A stretch of 64,000 bases of DNA from Argentina anserina (taxonomy: Eukaryota; Streptophyta; Magnoliopsida; Rosales; Rosaceae): the NCBI RefSeq assembly GCF_933775445.1, contig NC_065875.1, forward strand, positions 23,745,555-23,809,554, written 5' to 3'. Every line of letters starts with the position of its first letter. Positions within the stretch are counted from its first letter, which is position 1. A program made the position numbers and the translations under genes. Of this stretch, positions 37,411 to 49,726 are shown piece after piece. The notes under the pieces were generated by a model. That model worked only from the letters and a program-made list of their open reading frames with translations. It ran no database searches and had not been told where the DNA came from.

Positions 37411-38949
37411 GTAAACATGATTACGTGTTTTTTTATTGACATAATCGATATTGTCATCGTCAAACTGACCATACATATCAGTAGATTATTTGTTATTCTA
37501 TATTGACAGTAATGTATAGCAAGATAAGAAGAATGGTGCAACTCTGCTTCACATAATCAATCCTACTTAACTAAAGCATGGATAATTAATATAAATAAAC
37601 CGGCAACTTACTTACATTCACACTCTTTGTTTCTCCTCTGTAGTACGCCAGTAATTGCTGCATCGAAGTAAGTACACTATGTGAACATCAGTCAATAAAA
37701 ATATATGCCAAGGTATTACAGTCGAATAGCAGTGTTTTTACAGTATATAAGGCACTTCTCTACACCTATGTACTATAATAAACAGTTGTAGTTTATAAGA
37801 TAGGATATTACCAAATGACAAGATCCTGACCCTAAAATATTTTAGAGATTATTCCCTATGAGTTTCCAACATAAAATCTGAGAATATACGAATGTAATGA
37901 ACCTCTTGGATAATTATTATTCATGGTTTACGATTGACGTGCAACTGTGTATGCATATTAACCTCACCAGGCATGGAAATTAGCCTTACTAGCGCTCAAA
38001 TGGTGGTTTATGAGAAAAGTGATAATTTTATCCCCCTACAGTCATGTAGTATATGCAAATTTCTAAGTGATATATGAGAAATTTAATTGACTACAGTGGT
38101 TTTAAGATCTAGATCTAACAAAAGACATGTTCCATAAAATATTTCATCAAAACAATGATGCAAACATTCTTGCATAGCTGCATTCCACAACATTTTTCAA
38201 ATAAAAATATACTGTCTTCTAACCATGAATCCCAGAAATCTATTAGTAGTTGTTATGCTTTGGTGACAAGGACACATCTCCATTTTCATATTATGTCACA
38301 AGAACATCAATTTATATTCCCAAAGCTGCAGTAGTTGGATCTTCTCCATTCACAACGTTCACCATATATAGAAAGTTGAAAACATAGTGTCATACATGCA
38401 TACAAATTCATCACAGATACATGAAAAAAGCAAATACATATGAATTGAAAAAACCAATTAGCTGTTGACAATAAAAGTCATAGCAAGCAGGCACAAAATT
38501 GCAGTCTAGGATGTTTGCAGTAGCTGATTTTGTGGTATAACAATGGGTAACTGTATATTGCACGTCAAGTGCTCGACAGAATGTCTAGACGACATGCCAT
38601 TTTCAACCGGAAATAATATACTGATCAAAATAGCTAACAAAACGATTTATGAGATAACTAATCAGAATGACAGTTTTAACAAAACGTCGTATTACTGTTA
38701 AGAATAATGAAATGCATAGAATTCATTAATTATTCTAGATAAATACTACACGGAAGGTGTGTTCGACGAAATGTGTGAATGAGAAACTATCTAGACAATA
38801 TAATGCAACTGCCAACAACTATTTGTAGACTCCTCAATAACATAGTAGACAATTTATATTATCAAATATACTATGTGTACTTAGCTTTTTGTAAATAACA
38901 CAACCAAGCAATAACAAATGCCACCGCAACGCGCGGCCAGTGACCTAGT

Positions 38950-39563
38950 ATATCTATATTCCCTGGTAATAAAAGAGATTGGAGGAAGAATTACTATTAA
39001 TAATTTTTTGTTTGATTGTCGAGCTAGAAATAGGAATATACTGTATAGTGCTTCAGCAATGTGCGAGTGCAATCACATGAGGTATGAGTTGGGATCGCTC
39101 AATCTTGCCAAATTTGCTCAGATCGAAGTTTCGAAAATCCATGTAAACTTTGTAGAAAAACTTACGAATAGAAAGCGACTTTAACTTGCAACCCCTTCGT
39201 GGTTCATTCAATTCACTTAGATGAAGCTCAAATTATAAATTTTCGAATCTAATAAAGAAAATCAATAATTATGCTTAAATTTTTAGTTCTTGTAGCATTT
39301 ACGTACGTACTAGTCTACTAGAAGTCTAGAAACTGGTGCAGATCGATCAAGCAACAATAACCGTAGCAGCGTAGCTTACACATAACATGCATCGACGAAA
39401 GTTGCACTCTTTATAAAGCAAATATATGAACAGCATTAATAGCGTCTTGCTACTCAGGAATACATAGTTGCTCCTACACAATTTAGAAGGAAGAACATGA
39501 TTATATATTATGAATTGAAGTATAGATAACTCTGGTCTTCCACTCTTCCCAGTCTGAGCAGTT
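38950..39563. other. intergenic between the Helitron and P450 B
   Basis: Likely 3' flank of P450 B; no gene seen. A plus-strand open frame across 38918-39184 straddles the Helitron end and is judged spurious. Confidence 0.5.
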
Positions 39564-42194
39564 TCACAGTGACTGTAGCATTACCTGAATCCCATGTTGT
39601 GGACAAAGCGTAAGCGCCTCATAGGGCGAGTGTACATAAGTTGGAGAAAGGGTGAAGGAATAGCGCTGTAAAATCATTGACAGAACGACCTTTGCTTCAG
39701 TGGTGGCTAAGTCGGAGCCCACACACATTCTACGTCCTATTCCAAAGGGTAGGAATCCGGCTAGGTTATTTTTTGTGGCTTTAGAAACCCCTTCTGCAAA
39801 TCGCTGTGGTTTGAAGAGATGCACATCTGGTCCCCAGAGCTCAGGATCATGGTTCCATGATAAAGGTTTGATGAGCAGTTCAAGATTCGCTGCAGGATCA
39901 ATGGTCAGCTTTCCCATTCTAACTTCTCTATCAGCTGTCCTCCCACTTACGGTAACCAGAGGGTAATATAACCTTAAGGATTCATTTTTGATCATACTCA
40001 ACTGCGTGAAATTAGTCATGAACACTAATCAAAATTAGCTAAAGATTAAACCGATTGAGAATAGCATGCAGATGAGTTCATGATTCTCACTGTTTTGAGT
40101 TTGGAAATGCCAACATGATTTGGCCGGTCGCGTTTGCCGAATACTTGTAAGACCTCCTTTCGCGCCTCGTCTTGCCAATCAGTATGAAGTGCCAGAAGAA
40201 AGATGGTCCAAGCAAGAAAACTAGTGGTGGTATCTTGTCCTCCAAAGTAAAACGTTTTGCACTCATCAATCAATTCTTCTACTGTAATCCTCCGATCAAC
40301 GTCGGCATCATGATGAGCCTTTAACAGCAATCCAAGAAAATCATCTCCAAAGTTGCCTTCTTCTCCAGTCCTCGTTGCCTTGGCTTCTCTTTCCTTAATG
40401 ATCTTCACTATGGAGTCGTGGATTCCTTGGTCAAGCTTCTCAGCTTCAATCTCATCTTTGGTCTTGTAAACCTTACTGCATGCAACAAATGAGGCTATTA
40501 CGTATGTGGAAGTAATTTAATAACTACGTATACATAATCAACATTCATCCTTTCCTGATTCGATAACCAGATCAGCTAATATTAGGTGAAGAGTTGAAGT
40601 AAAAAACCTGATGAAGCTCGGCAACCTGATTCTGTATAAATTTCTGAGTTCTGACAATTAAGAAGTAATAATTCATCAACATTTCAAAAATGTGCTGTCC
40701 TTCCAAGTAGCTGCTGCTAAATATTGTCCTGGAAATCACTTCTGAAGTCAACAATTTAAATTCTTCATACACCTCAATCTCTTTGCCTTCATGGTTTTTC
40801 CACCTTTGGGGCATCGTCTCAGCACTAACTATGACTGCTGGAATTTTATTCTGGGGATGACAGATTCCAGCCATCAGTAGTGTAGATAAAGTGTAGACAA
40901 TTACGATGATCTTTTTGTTAATCCAAATCATATGGTCCATTTCGAAATTTCTTAGATACCTTGAGGTATGTGATACCCTCATTTAGATTTAACAACAAAT
41001 TTCTTGTCATTATAGTAATCAAGATGATGTTTTGGGTAAATATATTTCTATTAGTTGTAATTATTTCACCCATAACATTTTACAAGATTATGAACAGATA
41101 GTAGTTAATGCGATAAATTTGTTTAGTTATTTAATATCAAAAACACATGTTGTAACTTTGTTTTCGATGTTGTAATTTTAGTTTAATAAAATTATATTTT
41201 TAGTTCAAAAAGTTGTAATTGAGTGTATACTATACCTCAAGGTATTCTAGTTTCCGTGTTAATTTGTAACATTACCTCTAACATTTTAATAGAATTTGCA
41301 CCCTCATATATATGTCTAATTTATCCCGATTTAACTCCTAATATACCTTCAATTTGGATTTTTTTGAAGGACAATTTGGAATCATTGTTTGGTTGTAAAC
41401 TTGTAATATATTTCATTCAAATTTTCCGTCAAGCTCAACTCAACAATCACACAATAATTATCAAAATTTAGGAAAATTACTTTCCATTAATTTCATCTAA
41501 GCATTAACTTGCACAGTTGCACAATAATTCCATCTTACTATTTGTTGAAAATGACCATCAACCTAATAATTAACAGCAAGATGGATGGATGGACTTACTT
41601 TTAAGCTCTCTCCATGGAAGGCTTGGTTGGAGATCCTTCGAAGCTGTCCCCATTTTTCATCTGTTCTGGCCCTGGTGCCAAGGCCTTTTCCAAATAGCTT
41701 CTTGATAAGTGGTAGAGGCTCCATTTTCGGAAAAGCTCCGTCTTTGTCAGCCAGTATCTCCTTACACAACTCTGGTTCTGTAATCACCAACTGAGCTTGA
41801 GAACCATGCCACTGAAGATAGTTCTTCCCTGCGTTGTTGTTACGAATTCAAAAACTGAATCACTATGACCAATGATGGAGGATATATGAAAGAAGAAAAG
41901 AGAGTATGCACCATATATGTTGGTCCAAGAGTGAATATGAGGATGAACACCGGAGATTATGTCATGGGACAACTTTCCGGGCCGGCTCATGGCTTGTATT
42001 TTCATGTTGGTGATCTCTTTAGTGTTTCCATGGATGAATCTGTACGGAGGGCCTTTGATTCCCTGAGAGGCCATCTGTTTCTGTATGCGAATCGGAATCC
42101 ACCATAGCTTGTGTAATATCTTGATCAGAGCTAAGAGAAGAAACACACACAGAAAGCTTGAGATAGTGACCACTAGGCCTCCCGAAGTATTCAT
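39564..42194 (-). pseudogene. cytochrome P450, CYP749A-like (gene B), frameshifted in exon 3
   Basis: Exons on the minus strand: 42194-41912, 41828-41599, 40850-40608, 40475-40091 and 40001-39564. All five have canonical splice sites and the cluster's exon phases. Exon 3 is 243 bp, against 233 bp in A, C and D (236 in E). The extra 10 bp lie in its last third (about 40625-40665) and throw the rest out of frame. The key motifs survive elsewhere: GGQDTT in the I helix, ESLR, FKPQRF and the heme loop PFGIGRRMCVG. Exon 3 begins NKIP where the others have xMIP or xMVP. A shifted acceptor in exon 4 (13 bp in, at CAAG|ACC) would restore the frame arithmetically, so an expressed variant cannot be excluded. 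Substrate unknown. Confidence 0.75.
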
Positions 42195-42290
42195 CTTTAA
42201 TTTTTAGGATTGGTTTGTGAACTCGGCGAGACTGTGACTGTGAGAGTAGTCCCACACTCCCACTACATTTGTCTTTTGCTTAATATCGAA

Positions 42291-42298
42291 TTTATATA
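42291..42298 (-). promoter_or_regulatory. candidate TATA box of P450 B
   Basis: TATATAAA on the minus strand, about 97 bp upstream of the start codon. Confidence 0.5.
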
Positions 42299-42609
42299 TC
42301 TATGAATTTGGGTCGGATGAGTTTCCATGCCCATGCATATATGCATCCATAAACGATATATAGTAACTTGGTCAAGGTGATAGAAATCCATATTAATTGT
42401 CGAGATCGATTTCGTGGAAAAATTTGCTAGATAATTAATTCACATGTTAAGATTCAAAAATGTTGATCGATAAGGAAGCCGGGGTTCTTCATCATTGTAG
42501 CATGGATACATTAGGTATTTGGTAGTTTATCTATAGGTCAATCATCACTCCTAGCTCACAAAAATGGTTTTGATCATGAAAATACAGTAGGTTCCTCATT
42601 CAGCATGCA

Positions 42610-42827
42610 AAACAAATTAGCAATAATTCAGGACTCGGGCCAAAGTCCTCAACTTCAATGCACATACCCCACACACTGAACAATTTGTGAAAAAAAATTA
42701 AAATCGCCCACCGTGGGAAACAAATTAGCAATAATTCAGGACTCGGTCCAGAGTCCTCAACTTCAATGCACATACCCCACACACTGAAAAATTTGTGAAA
42801 AAAAAATTAAAATCGCCCACCGTGGCA
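42610..42827. repeat. ~109-bp tandem duplication ending in tRNA-derived sequence
   Basis: Two copies start AACAAATTAGCAATAATTCA and end in AATCGCCCACCGTGG, differing by a few bases and small A-run indels. The end of each copy is the 3' acceptor/T-arm end of a tRNA-Lys. Only the second copy continues into the rest of the tRNA gene, so the duplication reached into the tRNA. Confidence 0.9.
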
Positions 42828-42876
42828 CGACCACAAGGTTAAGAGCCTTCCGCTCTACCAACTGAGCTAGACGGGC
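42814..42876 (-). pseudogene. tRNA-Lys(CTT) pseudogene lacking part of the T arm
   Basis: On the minus strand it begins GCCCGTCTAGCTCAGTTGGT. It keeps the D arm, the anticodon loop CTCTTAA (anticodon CTT) and the acceptor end GGTGGGCG. It is 63 nt where plant tRNA-Lys(CTT) is 73. The missing 10 nt are the T loop and adjoining stem (GGTTCGAGCC in the functional gene), which also removes the internal B-box promoter. It should not be transcribed normally by Pol III or fold as a tRNA. Confidence 0.85.
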
Positions 42877-42879
42877 TTA

Positions 42880-43264
42880 TTGTTGGGTATCATGTTCTAG
42901 TACTATATTAGCGCAAGAAGCTTGGACAAGATTATTGTTTTGGAGGAAAATTTGCTCAAAGTTAACTGATTATGGAGATATTATACCCCTAAAGTATCGT
43001 GTAATTATAAATGTTTATTATTTACTGATGATTAATTCAATTTTGGTCCTTGAGATAAGTTCTTCTTTTGCTACCTTGAGAGTTGAGACTAGGCCTTCCA
43101 AAATATGTGTAAATATATTCTCAATGATTTATGCAGAAGCAAATCAGCAATGAACAAAATTTAAACCACAAGGAACCAAATTCTAACACATAAGGAGAGG
43201 CTGCAGTTATTCATAGGCATATTTATGTAGCTATATCTGCAGTCAGCTGGCTCTTCTTCACAGT
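42880..43264. other. intergenic between the tRNA pseudogene and P450 C
   Basis: Nothing recognised; probably 3' flank of P450 C. Confidence 0.5.
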
Positions 43265-45259
43265 TCACAGTGGGTGGAGCAAGATCTGAACTCCATGTTG
43301 TGGTCTAATAGTGTGATATTGATGGGGAGAGTGCACATAACCTGGGGAAAGGGTGAAGCTGTGGCGCTGTAGAATCATCGACAGAGCAATCTTTGCTTCA
43401 ATGGCTGCAAAGTTGAAACCTGCACAAATTCTAGACCCCATTCCAAAGGGTAAGAAGGCACCTACGTTGTTGTTTGTGGCCTTAGCAACCCCCTTGGAGA
43501 ATCGTTCCGGCTTGAAAAGTTGCACATCTTGACCCCAGAATAGAGGCTCATGATGCAGTGCTAGAGTTGGAATTTGCACTTCAACATTAGCAGGAATAGT
43601 GAAATTTCCTAGTTTAACATCCCAATTAACCTTCCTCTCGATGGACAAAACAGGAGGATATAATCTTAGTGACTCATTCATGATCATATTCATCTGCAGA
43701 ACATAATAAATTAATAGAATTCAGTCACACTTTCAAACTTGATCAAGTACATTTGTGTGACCTAATTAGACAAAGAATAGGGGTCAAGCTCTTAGACATT
43801 CTTACTGTTTTCAACTTGGTAAGGCCATCCGGATCCAGGGTTTGTCTACCAAATATTTGCAGGACCTCCTCTCTTGCTTTCTCTTGCCAATCTGTATAAT
43901 GTGCTAGAAGAAAGACAGTCCAAGCAAGCATACTATTAGTGGTTTCTTGTCCTGCAAAGTAAAATGTCTTACACTCATCAACTAAGTCATCCAGTGAAAT
44001 CCTCTTTTTCTCATTGGTATCATGATGAGCCCTTAAAAGTAGTCCAAGAAAATCATTTCCATATCTCTCTTCTTCTGTACTCATTTGTGCTTTCTTGTCT
44101 CTTTTCTTTATAATCTCTATTATGGAGTCACGTATTCCTCTCTCAATTTTCTCTGCCTGAATCTCATCGGTTGTTTTCACAAACTTGCTGCAATATTGAA
44201 AGAGTTTCCATAAAAAGTCACATCATACATCAATAATAGTATCAACAACTAAAGAAATTAAGTTCCAGATTTTAGGACTCCATGTACTTTCAGATACTTT
44301 GTTAAAAAAATAATACAACTGTACGTAGTTAAAAGGATGTTACCTTAAGCCAGGAAACCTGACTGTGAAGGAATTCTTGACCAAGAAAACTGATAGCTTC
44401 ATAATGTTCTCAAAAATTTTCTCTCCTTCTAAGTAGCTGCTACCAAAGGCTGTTCTAGAAATCACTTCTGAAGTGAACAATCTAAACAATTCGAACACCT
44501 CGATTTCTTTTCCTTCATGACTTTTCCACCCTTTTAGCATTGTCTCTGCACTGGCTATCATCTCAGGAACCATCAACTAGTGAAACAACATACTCAAGTC
44601 TTTAGAAATTTTTTAGCTTAACAAATAATTGGTAGAATTATGTAATAATTTAACCATGGACTTTTTGCTAGAATCACCAATATGAACTGTAAGAACTTAC
44701 TTTCAAGCTCTCTCCATGAAAGGCATGGTTGGCCACTTTTCGGGATTTTGCCCATTTTTCACCTTCGCTAGAACCAAGGCCATCCCCTAGTAGCATCCTG
44801 ACATAGCCTTGAAACTTCTGTTTTGAATAAGCTCTATCTTTGTTCATGAGTATCTCTTTGCACAGTTCAGGTTTCAAAACAATTAACTGAGGTCGAGTAC
44901 CATACCATTGGAGAAAAATCTGTCCTGTTTGCAGAAAATGATAGAAACTTAATTTAAGATTTGATAAACCAAATTTAAGAGGAATTATTACCATATAGCT
45001 TGGTCCATGAGTGAATATGAGGTTGAACAGCAGGTAAAATGTCATGTGTTAACTTCATTGGCCTGCTCATATTAACCATCTTCATCTTTGAAATTTCTTT
45101 GGTGTTTCCATAGATGAGTTTGCAAGAAGGGCCTTTGATTCCCTGGGAAGCCATCAGCTTCTGAATACGAATCGGAGTCCACCATAGCTTGTGGAAGATC
45201 TTGATCAGAGCTAAGAGAAAGCTTGAGATAGTGACCACTAAGCTAAAAGAATTCATCAT
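43265..45259 (-). CDS. cytochrome P450, CYP749A-like (gene C)
   Basis: Exons on the minus strand: 45259-44992, 44924-44701, 44576-44344, 44187-43806 and 43693-43265, giving 511 residues. The start is MMNSFS; the second ATG (45256) is equally possible. The membrane anchor is shorter than in A and B by about five residues. Motifs: HKLWWTPIRIQKLMASQGIK, AGQETT in the I helix, ESLR, FKPERF and the heme loop PFGMGSRICAG (ligand near Cys459). The frame is open throughout and all splice sites are canonical, so it is predicted functional. Its exon 1 and 2 sequence is the closest match to the relic at 53717-54180. Confidence 0.9.
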
Positions 45260-45295
45260 TTTAGGATTGGTTTGAGATTGTGGAGTGGAGTCCAC

Positions 45296-45314
45296 TATAT
45301 ATATATATATATAT
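45296..45314 (-). promoter_or_regulatory. (AT)n run, candidate TATA region of P450 C
   Basis: An AT dinucleotide run 37-55 bp upstream of the start codon. It may serve as the TATA box, though the leader would then be very short; it is also a microsatellite likely to vary in length. Confidence 0.35.
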
Positions 45315-45949
45315 TTGTCTTTGCTCTTAATCCTCTTGTATGAAAAGTTATCCATGACCTATGCATGCATCCATATACTGTAGTAACTTGGTCAAGGTGA
45401 CAGAAATCAATATTAATTGTTAAGATTTTCTGAAAATTTGATGAATAATAATTTACTTCTCAAAACTCAAAACTGTTGATCTATCTCCAACAAGTCCAAC
45501 CACAGTTGGTGCTATTTGTAGAACCGGGACTAGATTGTCCAATTTCAACTGTAAAATTAAATCTCCTCTTTCGAAAATCCAGGTTTAGTGAAGACGAACT
45601 AGGGTCTAGGGCCAACATCAGTATCGAAAGACCATATGGTTCAACAAGAAATATAAAAATCTCTGGAAGCAGCCCTAGAGAAAGTGACAAGTTACTGAAA
45701 CAACCCCCACAATGATCAACAGCAACATCCTTTTTAGTTTTCCTTTTCAATTATTGATTAATTATGATAGACTGACTCATCTGATACCAAATTTTCAACT
45801 CGAGTTTCTTTGTCGTTGGGCCAATCTACTGTGTCATCTCCCAGTTTAACTCCTTTTAATTTCCCATTAAAATATTGCAACTTTATACATTCAGATTCAA
45901 TGAGCTGATCATACTCATATGCAAGCATTGCAGTGTAATGCTTAACAGG
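45315..45949. other. intergenic between P450 C and a P450 relic
   Basis: No gene seen. Opposed open frames at 45476-45750 mirror each other on the two strands and have no recognised domain. Confidence 0.5.
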
Positions 45950-46185
45950 CTGTTATGTAACTTAGGAAAACCAGTCAGTATTAAGTTGAAGAGTAAGTAT
46001 TAAGTTCTTACATCACCACTGTTTTCTGTTTTGATCGGGGAAGCCTCAAGGATTTAGTGTTTTTTTTTTGGCCAAATAGTTCTAGGACTTCATTTCTTGC
46101 TTTCTGTTGCCATATTGCCAATCAATATAAAGAGAGCTAGAAAAAACATCACGTCCAAGCAAAAAATCTAGTACAGCAAACTGAA
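45950..46185 (-). pseudogene. P450 exon 4 relic
   Basis: Aligns with the exon 4 / intron 4 boundary region of gene D (about 47138-47340). Shared blocks include GCCAAATA, TAGGACTTCATTTC and GTCCAAGCAA (plus-strand reading). Small insertions and a T run break the frame. Intron sequence is included, so it derives from genomic duplication, not retroposition. Confidence 0.75.
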
Positions 46186-46654
46186 TTGCCATTTTACATG
46201 TTTATCTATATACGCAGTGTTGAACCGTCATCTCACTGCTAGTTTTGTGCGGTTTACTAAAGGGTGGAGTTAATCAACCATTGATGTACCAATAGGCAAG
46301 TGTATCATAAGGTCTTATAACACTGTGTCTAGTAGAATCAAGCACCTACATTCTCATTAACAGAATAGTTCAAAATCAATTAATGAAGATCTTTATATTT
46401 GTTTTCTGATTACTAATAAATTCGAAAAGTAATGAACTGAAAACAATGAAGAAATGACATATAGAGATCCCTGCAAAAGCCTAATAATCCATGGCTATAA
46501 AACGAAAGGACAAAGAATTAAAAGGCAGCTTTAGCTTTTATAATTTGGAGAACTTAAGTTGTTCATTGCAGATTTAAATATCGTACCATTTATATTGAAA
46601 TGTTCTGTCATATGAAGAAAGTGTACAAAGAGTGCAATTTGAACAGTTCATACT
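46186..46654. other. 3' flank of P450 D
   Basis: No gene or repeat seen between the P450 relic and the stop codon of gene D. Confidence 0.5.
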
Positions 46655-48667
46655 TCACAGTGAGTGTACCAGTACTTGAACTCCATGCTGGGGACGAAGT
46701 GTCAGAAAATGGAAGGGAGAGTGAACATAACCTGGGGAAAGGGTGAACGAGTAGCGTTGTAGAATCATTGAAAGAGCAATTTTTGCTTCAATGGTGGCAA
46801 AGTTAAAGCCCACACAAGTTCGAGGCCCCATTCCAAATGGTAAGAATGCGACAACATTATTTCCAGTAGCCTTCACAACCCCTTCAGAGAACCTCTCTGG
46901 CTTGAAAAGTTGCGCATCTTGTCCCCAGAATTGAGGCTCATGGAGAAGTGCTAGACTTGAGACATGCAATTCAACATTGGCAGGAACGACGAGGTTTCCC
47001 ACTCTAACTTCCTTTTCAACTCTTCTCTCCATGGCCAGAACAGGAGGATATAATCTTAGAGATTCATTGATGATCATAGTCATCTGCATGCATTCAAATG
47101 TAAAGATTGAGAAAAGGTCAGTACTTCAAACTAAGCAAGTAGTTGTGTAACATAGGAAAAGAGTTTATTAAGTTCTTAAATTCCTTACAGTTTTCAGTTT
47201 GTAAAAGTCGTCAGGATTTGGTGTTTGTGTGCCAAATAATTGTAGGACTTCATTTCTCGCTTCTTCTTGCCAATCAGTATGAAGGGCCAGAAGAAAGACA
47301 GTCCAAGCAAGCAAACTAGTACTAGATTCTTGTCCAGCAAAGTAAAACGCCTTGCACTCATCGACTAAATCATCTATTGAAATCCTCTGCTTCTCATCGG
47401 GATCATGATGAGCCTCTAACAGTAATCCAAGAAAATCGCTTCCGAAGTGGTCATTTTGTCCACTCATTGCATTTTCTTCTCTTTTCTTAACGATCTCTTT
47501 TATGGAGTCTCTTATTCCTTTTTCAAGCTTATCTGATTCAATCTCATCGCGGGTTTTATAAAATTTACTGCAATATTGAATGGGAGAACAGCAATATTAA
47601 AATCTTTCATAGTTATACTAGCAACAAAAGTAAAGTTACATTTACTGAGAGTTGAACACTTGCACCTTTTGCATTAGATTTTGAATATGCATTGCTATTA
47701 GTATTAGTATAATCCCTAACTCATATGTGCTTAATTTTTTTGTTGAAAGGAAGTTACCTGATTCCAGGAAACCTGAGGTTGAAAGCATTTTTGAATGTTA
47801 AGAATCCCATCTTTTTTAACATCTCAAAAATCTGTTTTCCTTCTATGTAACTGCTTCCAAATGCTGTTCTTGAAATCACTTCTGAAGTGAACAGCCTAAA
47901 CTCTTCAAACACCTCAATCTCTTTGCCATTATGACTTGTCCACCTTTCTAGCATCGTCTCAGCACTAGTAACCATCGATGGAATCATAGTCTAGCAAAGC
48001 AATAGCATCCTCAGCAAAATGCAATTAACAGGTTTACATTCATGTTTCACAAAATCACCACAGGTAATTAGTTTTAAAAAGTAAAAACTTACTTGTAAGC
48101 TCTCTCCATGGAAGGCATGGTTGGCCAGTTTTCGCATTTTTACCCATTTTTCGCCTTCAGATCGTGTGATGCCATCTCCTAAGAGCTTCTTTACAAAACG
48201 TTTGGTCTCCGGTTTGGGAAAAGCTCCATTGAGTATCTCTTTGCACAGCTCAGGTTCAATAGTGACCAACTGTGCTTTAGCACCATGCCACTGAAGATAA
48301 CTTTTGCCTGTAGACATTAAAGATGACCATAATTTATATTCTAAGTTTCTAGTTACACTAATTAAAGAGTAGAGAGTAGTGTGCTACCGTATGTCTTGGT
48401 CCATGAATATATATGAGGGTGGACTTCAGGAAATATGTTGTGCGATAAATTCTTGGGTCTGCTCATAACTTCCTCTCTCATGCTGTTGATTTCTCCGGTG
48501 TTTCCATGGACAAATCTGTAAGAAGGGCCTCTGATTCCTTGCGAAGACATCAGATTCTGTATGCGAGTTGGAGTCCACCATAGTTTGTGAAAGACTTTGA
48601 TGAAAGCTAAGAGAAGGAGCGCAAAAACAAAGCTCAAGATGATGATCACAGTGCAAAAGCTGATCAT
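46655..48667 (-). CDS. cytochrome P450, CYP749A-like (gene D)
   Basis: Exons on the minus strand: 48667-48388, 48307-48093, 47990-47758, 47567-47189 and 47083-46655, giving 511 residues. It starts MISFCTVI. Exon 2 is 9 bp shorter than in A and C, in frame. Motifs: HKLWWTPTRIQNLMSSQGIR, AGQESS in the I helix (ESS in place of the usual ETT; the conserved acidic residue is kept), ESLR, FKPERF and the heme loop PFGMGPRTCVG with the ligand near Cys459. No stop, frameshift or broken splice site, so it is predicted functional. The Thr-to-Ser change in the oxygen-activation motif is conservative. Confidence 0.9.
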
Positions 48668-48699
48668 TGTATTGATTTTCCCTTGGTCAAGGCTGTATC

Positions 48700-49292
48700 A
48701 GTGAACCTGCTATATGTAAATTCTCCAAATTTCTAATGCTTCATGATATAATTACTTTGGATAGAAGCTGCCACCATTGACCTCAACCTTAGTTCAATAG
48801 TTTCTAGTAGTTTCACTAGTTTGTATTCATTTTTTGTTATTATAGATAAAGGGAATATCATTATCATCACAGAGACACAGACCAAGATTATTATATGAAA
48901 CCTTAAGCTGGCATTGTCGGATGAAGAATTTTTTATATACTACAATTAAAAAAAGCTGGCCTATGCTACAGTATATGTTAGCTCACTTGGCTTTGAAATT
49001 CCTAACTGATCACAAAGCAAAGAGCCAAAGAGTGTTCTGTTCAGTGAAAGGATTCAAAATTTATTCAAAAGTAATGGCAGAAAACTAAAGATGGAAAGAA
49101 AGCTTTAGCAGCTGCATTTTTTTTTCATCGTGTTGAGTCTCATTGAGTGGAAAATGTAGGTTACAAAAGTATATATTAGCTGGGTTGAGAATGATAATCT
49201 ATACTGCTCGAAGTAGTAAACACTCTTATTAATTCTATGAAGGTCCTAGAGGGGGTGAATAAGACTATTACAACTTTTTCGTGATAATTTGG
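48700..49292. other. upstream flank of P450 D
   Basis: Presumably the promoter of gene D; no clear TATA box (only a weak ACATATAG near 48710). No other feature seen. Confidence 0.4.
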
Positions 49293-49631
49293 GTTCAGGG
49301 TAGGGATGACACTTAAGACCGAAAAATCGAAAACCGAACTGAAACCGAAAAAAAATCGAACCGAACACAAACCGAACCGAAATTTAGAAAACTAAACCGA
49401 ACTGAATTAAACGGTTTGGTTTCCGGTTTGGACACATAAGAAACCGAACCGAACTATTCATAAAATAATGTCGTTTTACGTTTATCTTACCGAATATTTG
49501 ATTTGATTAATATAATTTTAGGTTTATATCATATATAATTATATGTTTCTCTTTTGTAGTGTTATATATGTATATATAATCATTTATGTATATGTATGTA
49601 TGCCCATATATGTATGTTTCAAATAAGTTTG

Positions 49632-49633
<2 letters not shown>

Positions 49634-49685
<52 letters not shown>
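49634..49685. repeat. (CA)n(TA)n compound microsatellite
   Basis: About 19 CA units followed by about 7 TA units, inside the hAT-like element just before the tandem array. Confidence 0.95.
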
Positions 49686-49726
49686 AGCGGATGTGTAATT
49701 ACTAAATCCGCCTCAATATGAACCAA

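Larger units (their letters stand above)
32158..38949 (+). mobile_element. Helitron (about 6.8 kb) carrying RPA1-like relics
   Basis: The left end reads TCCCTACTATTAAGCGTGGG, of the TC...CTACTATTA type that starts many plant Helitrons. The right end has a hairpin CCGC-AACGC-GCGG (38924-38936) followed, after a short spacer, by CTAGT at 38945-38949; Helitrons end in CTRR and insert before T. No terminal inverted repeats or target duplication are seen, as expected. Inside are exon-like relics of a replication protein A large subunit, a gene commonly carried by plant Helitrons. No Rep/helicase frame is visible, so this copy is non-autonomous. The left flank is T rather than the expected A, so that boundary may be off by a base or two. 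Confidence 0.7.
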
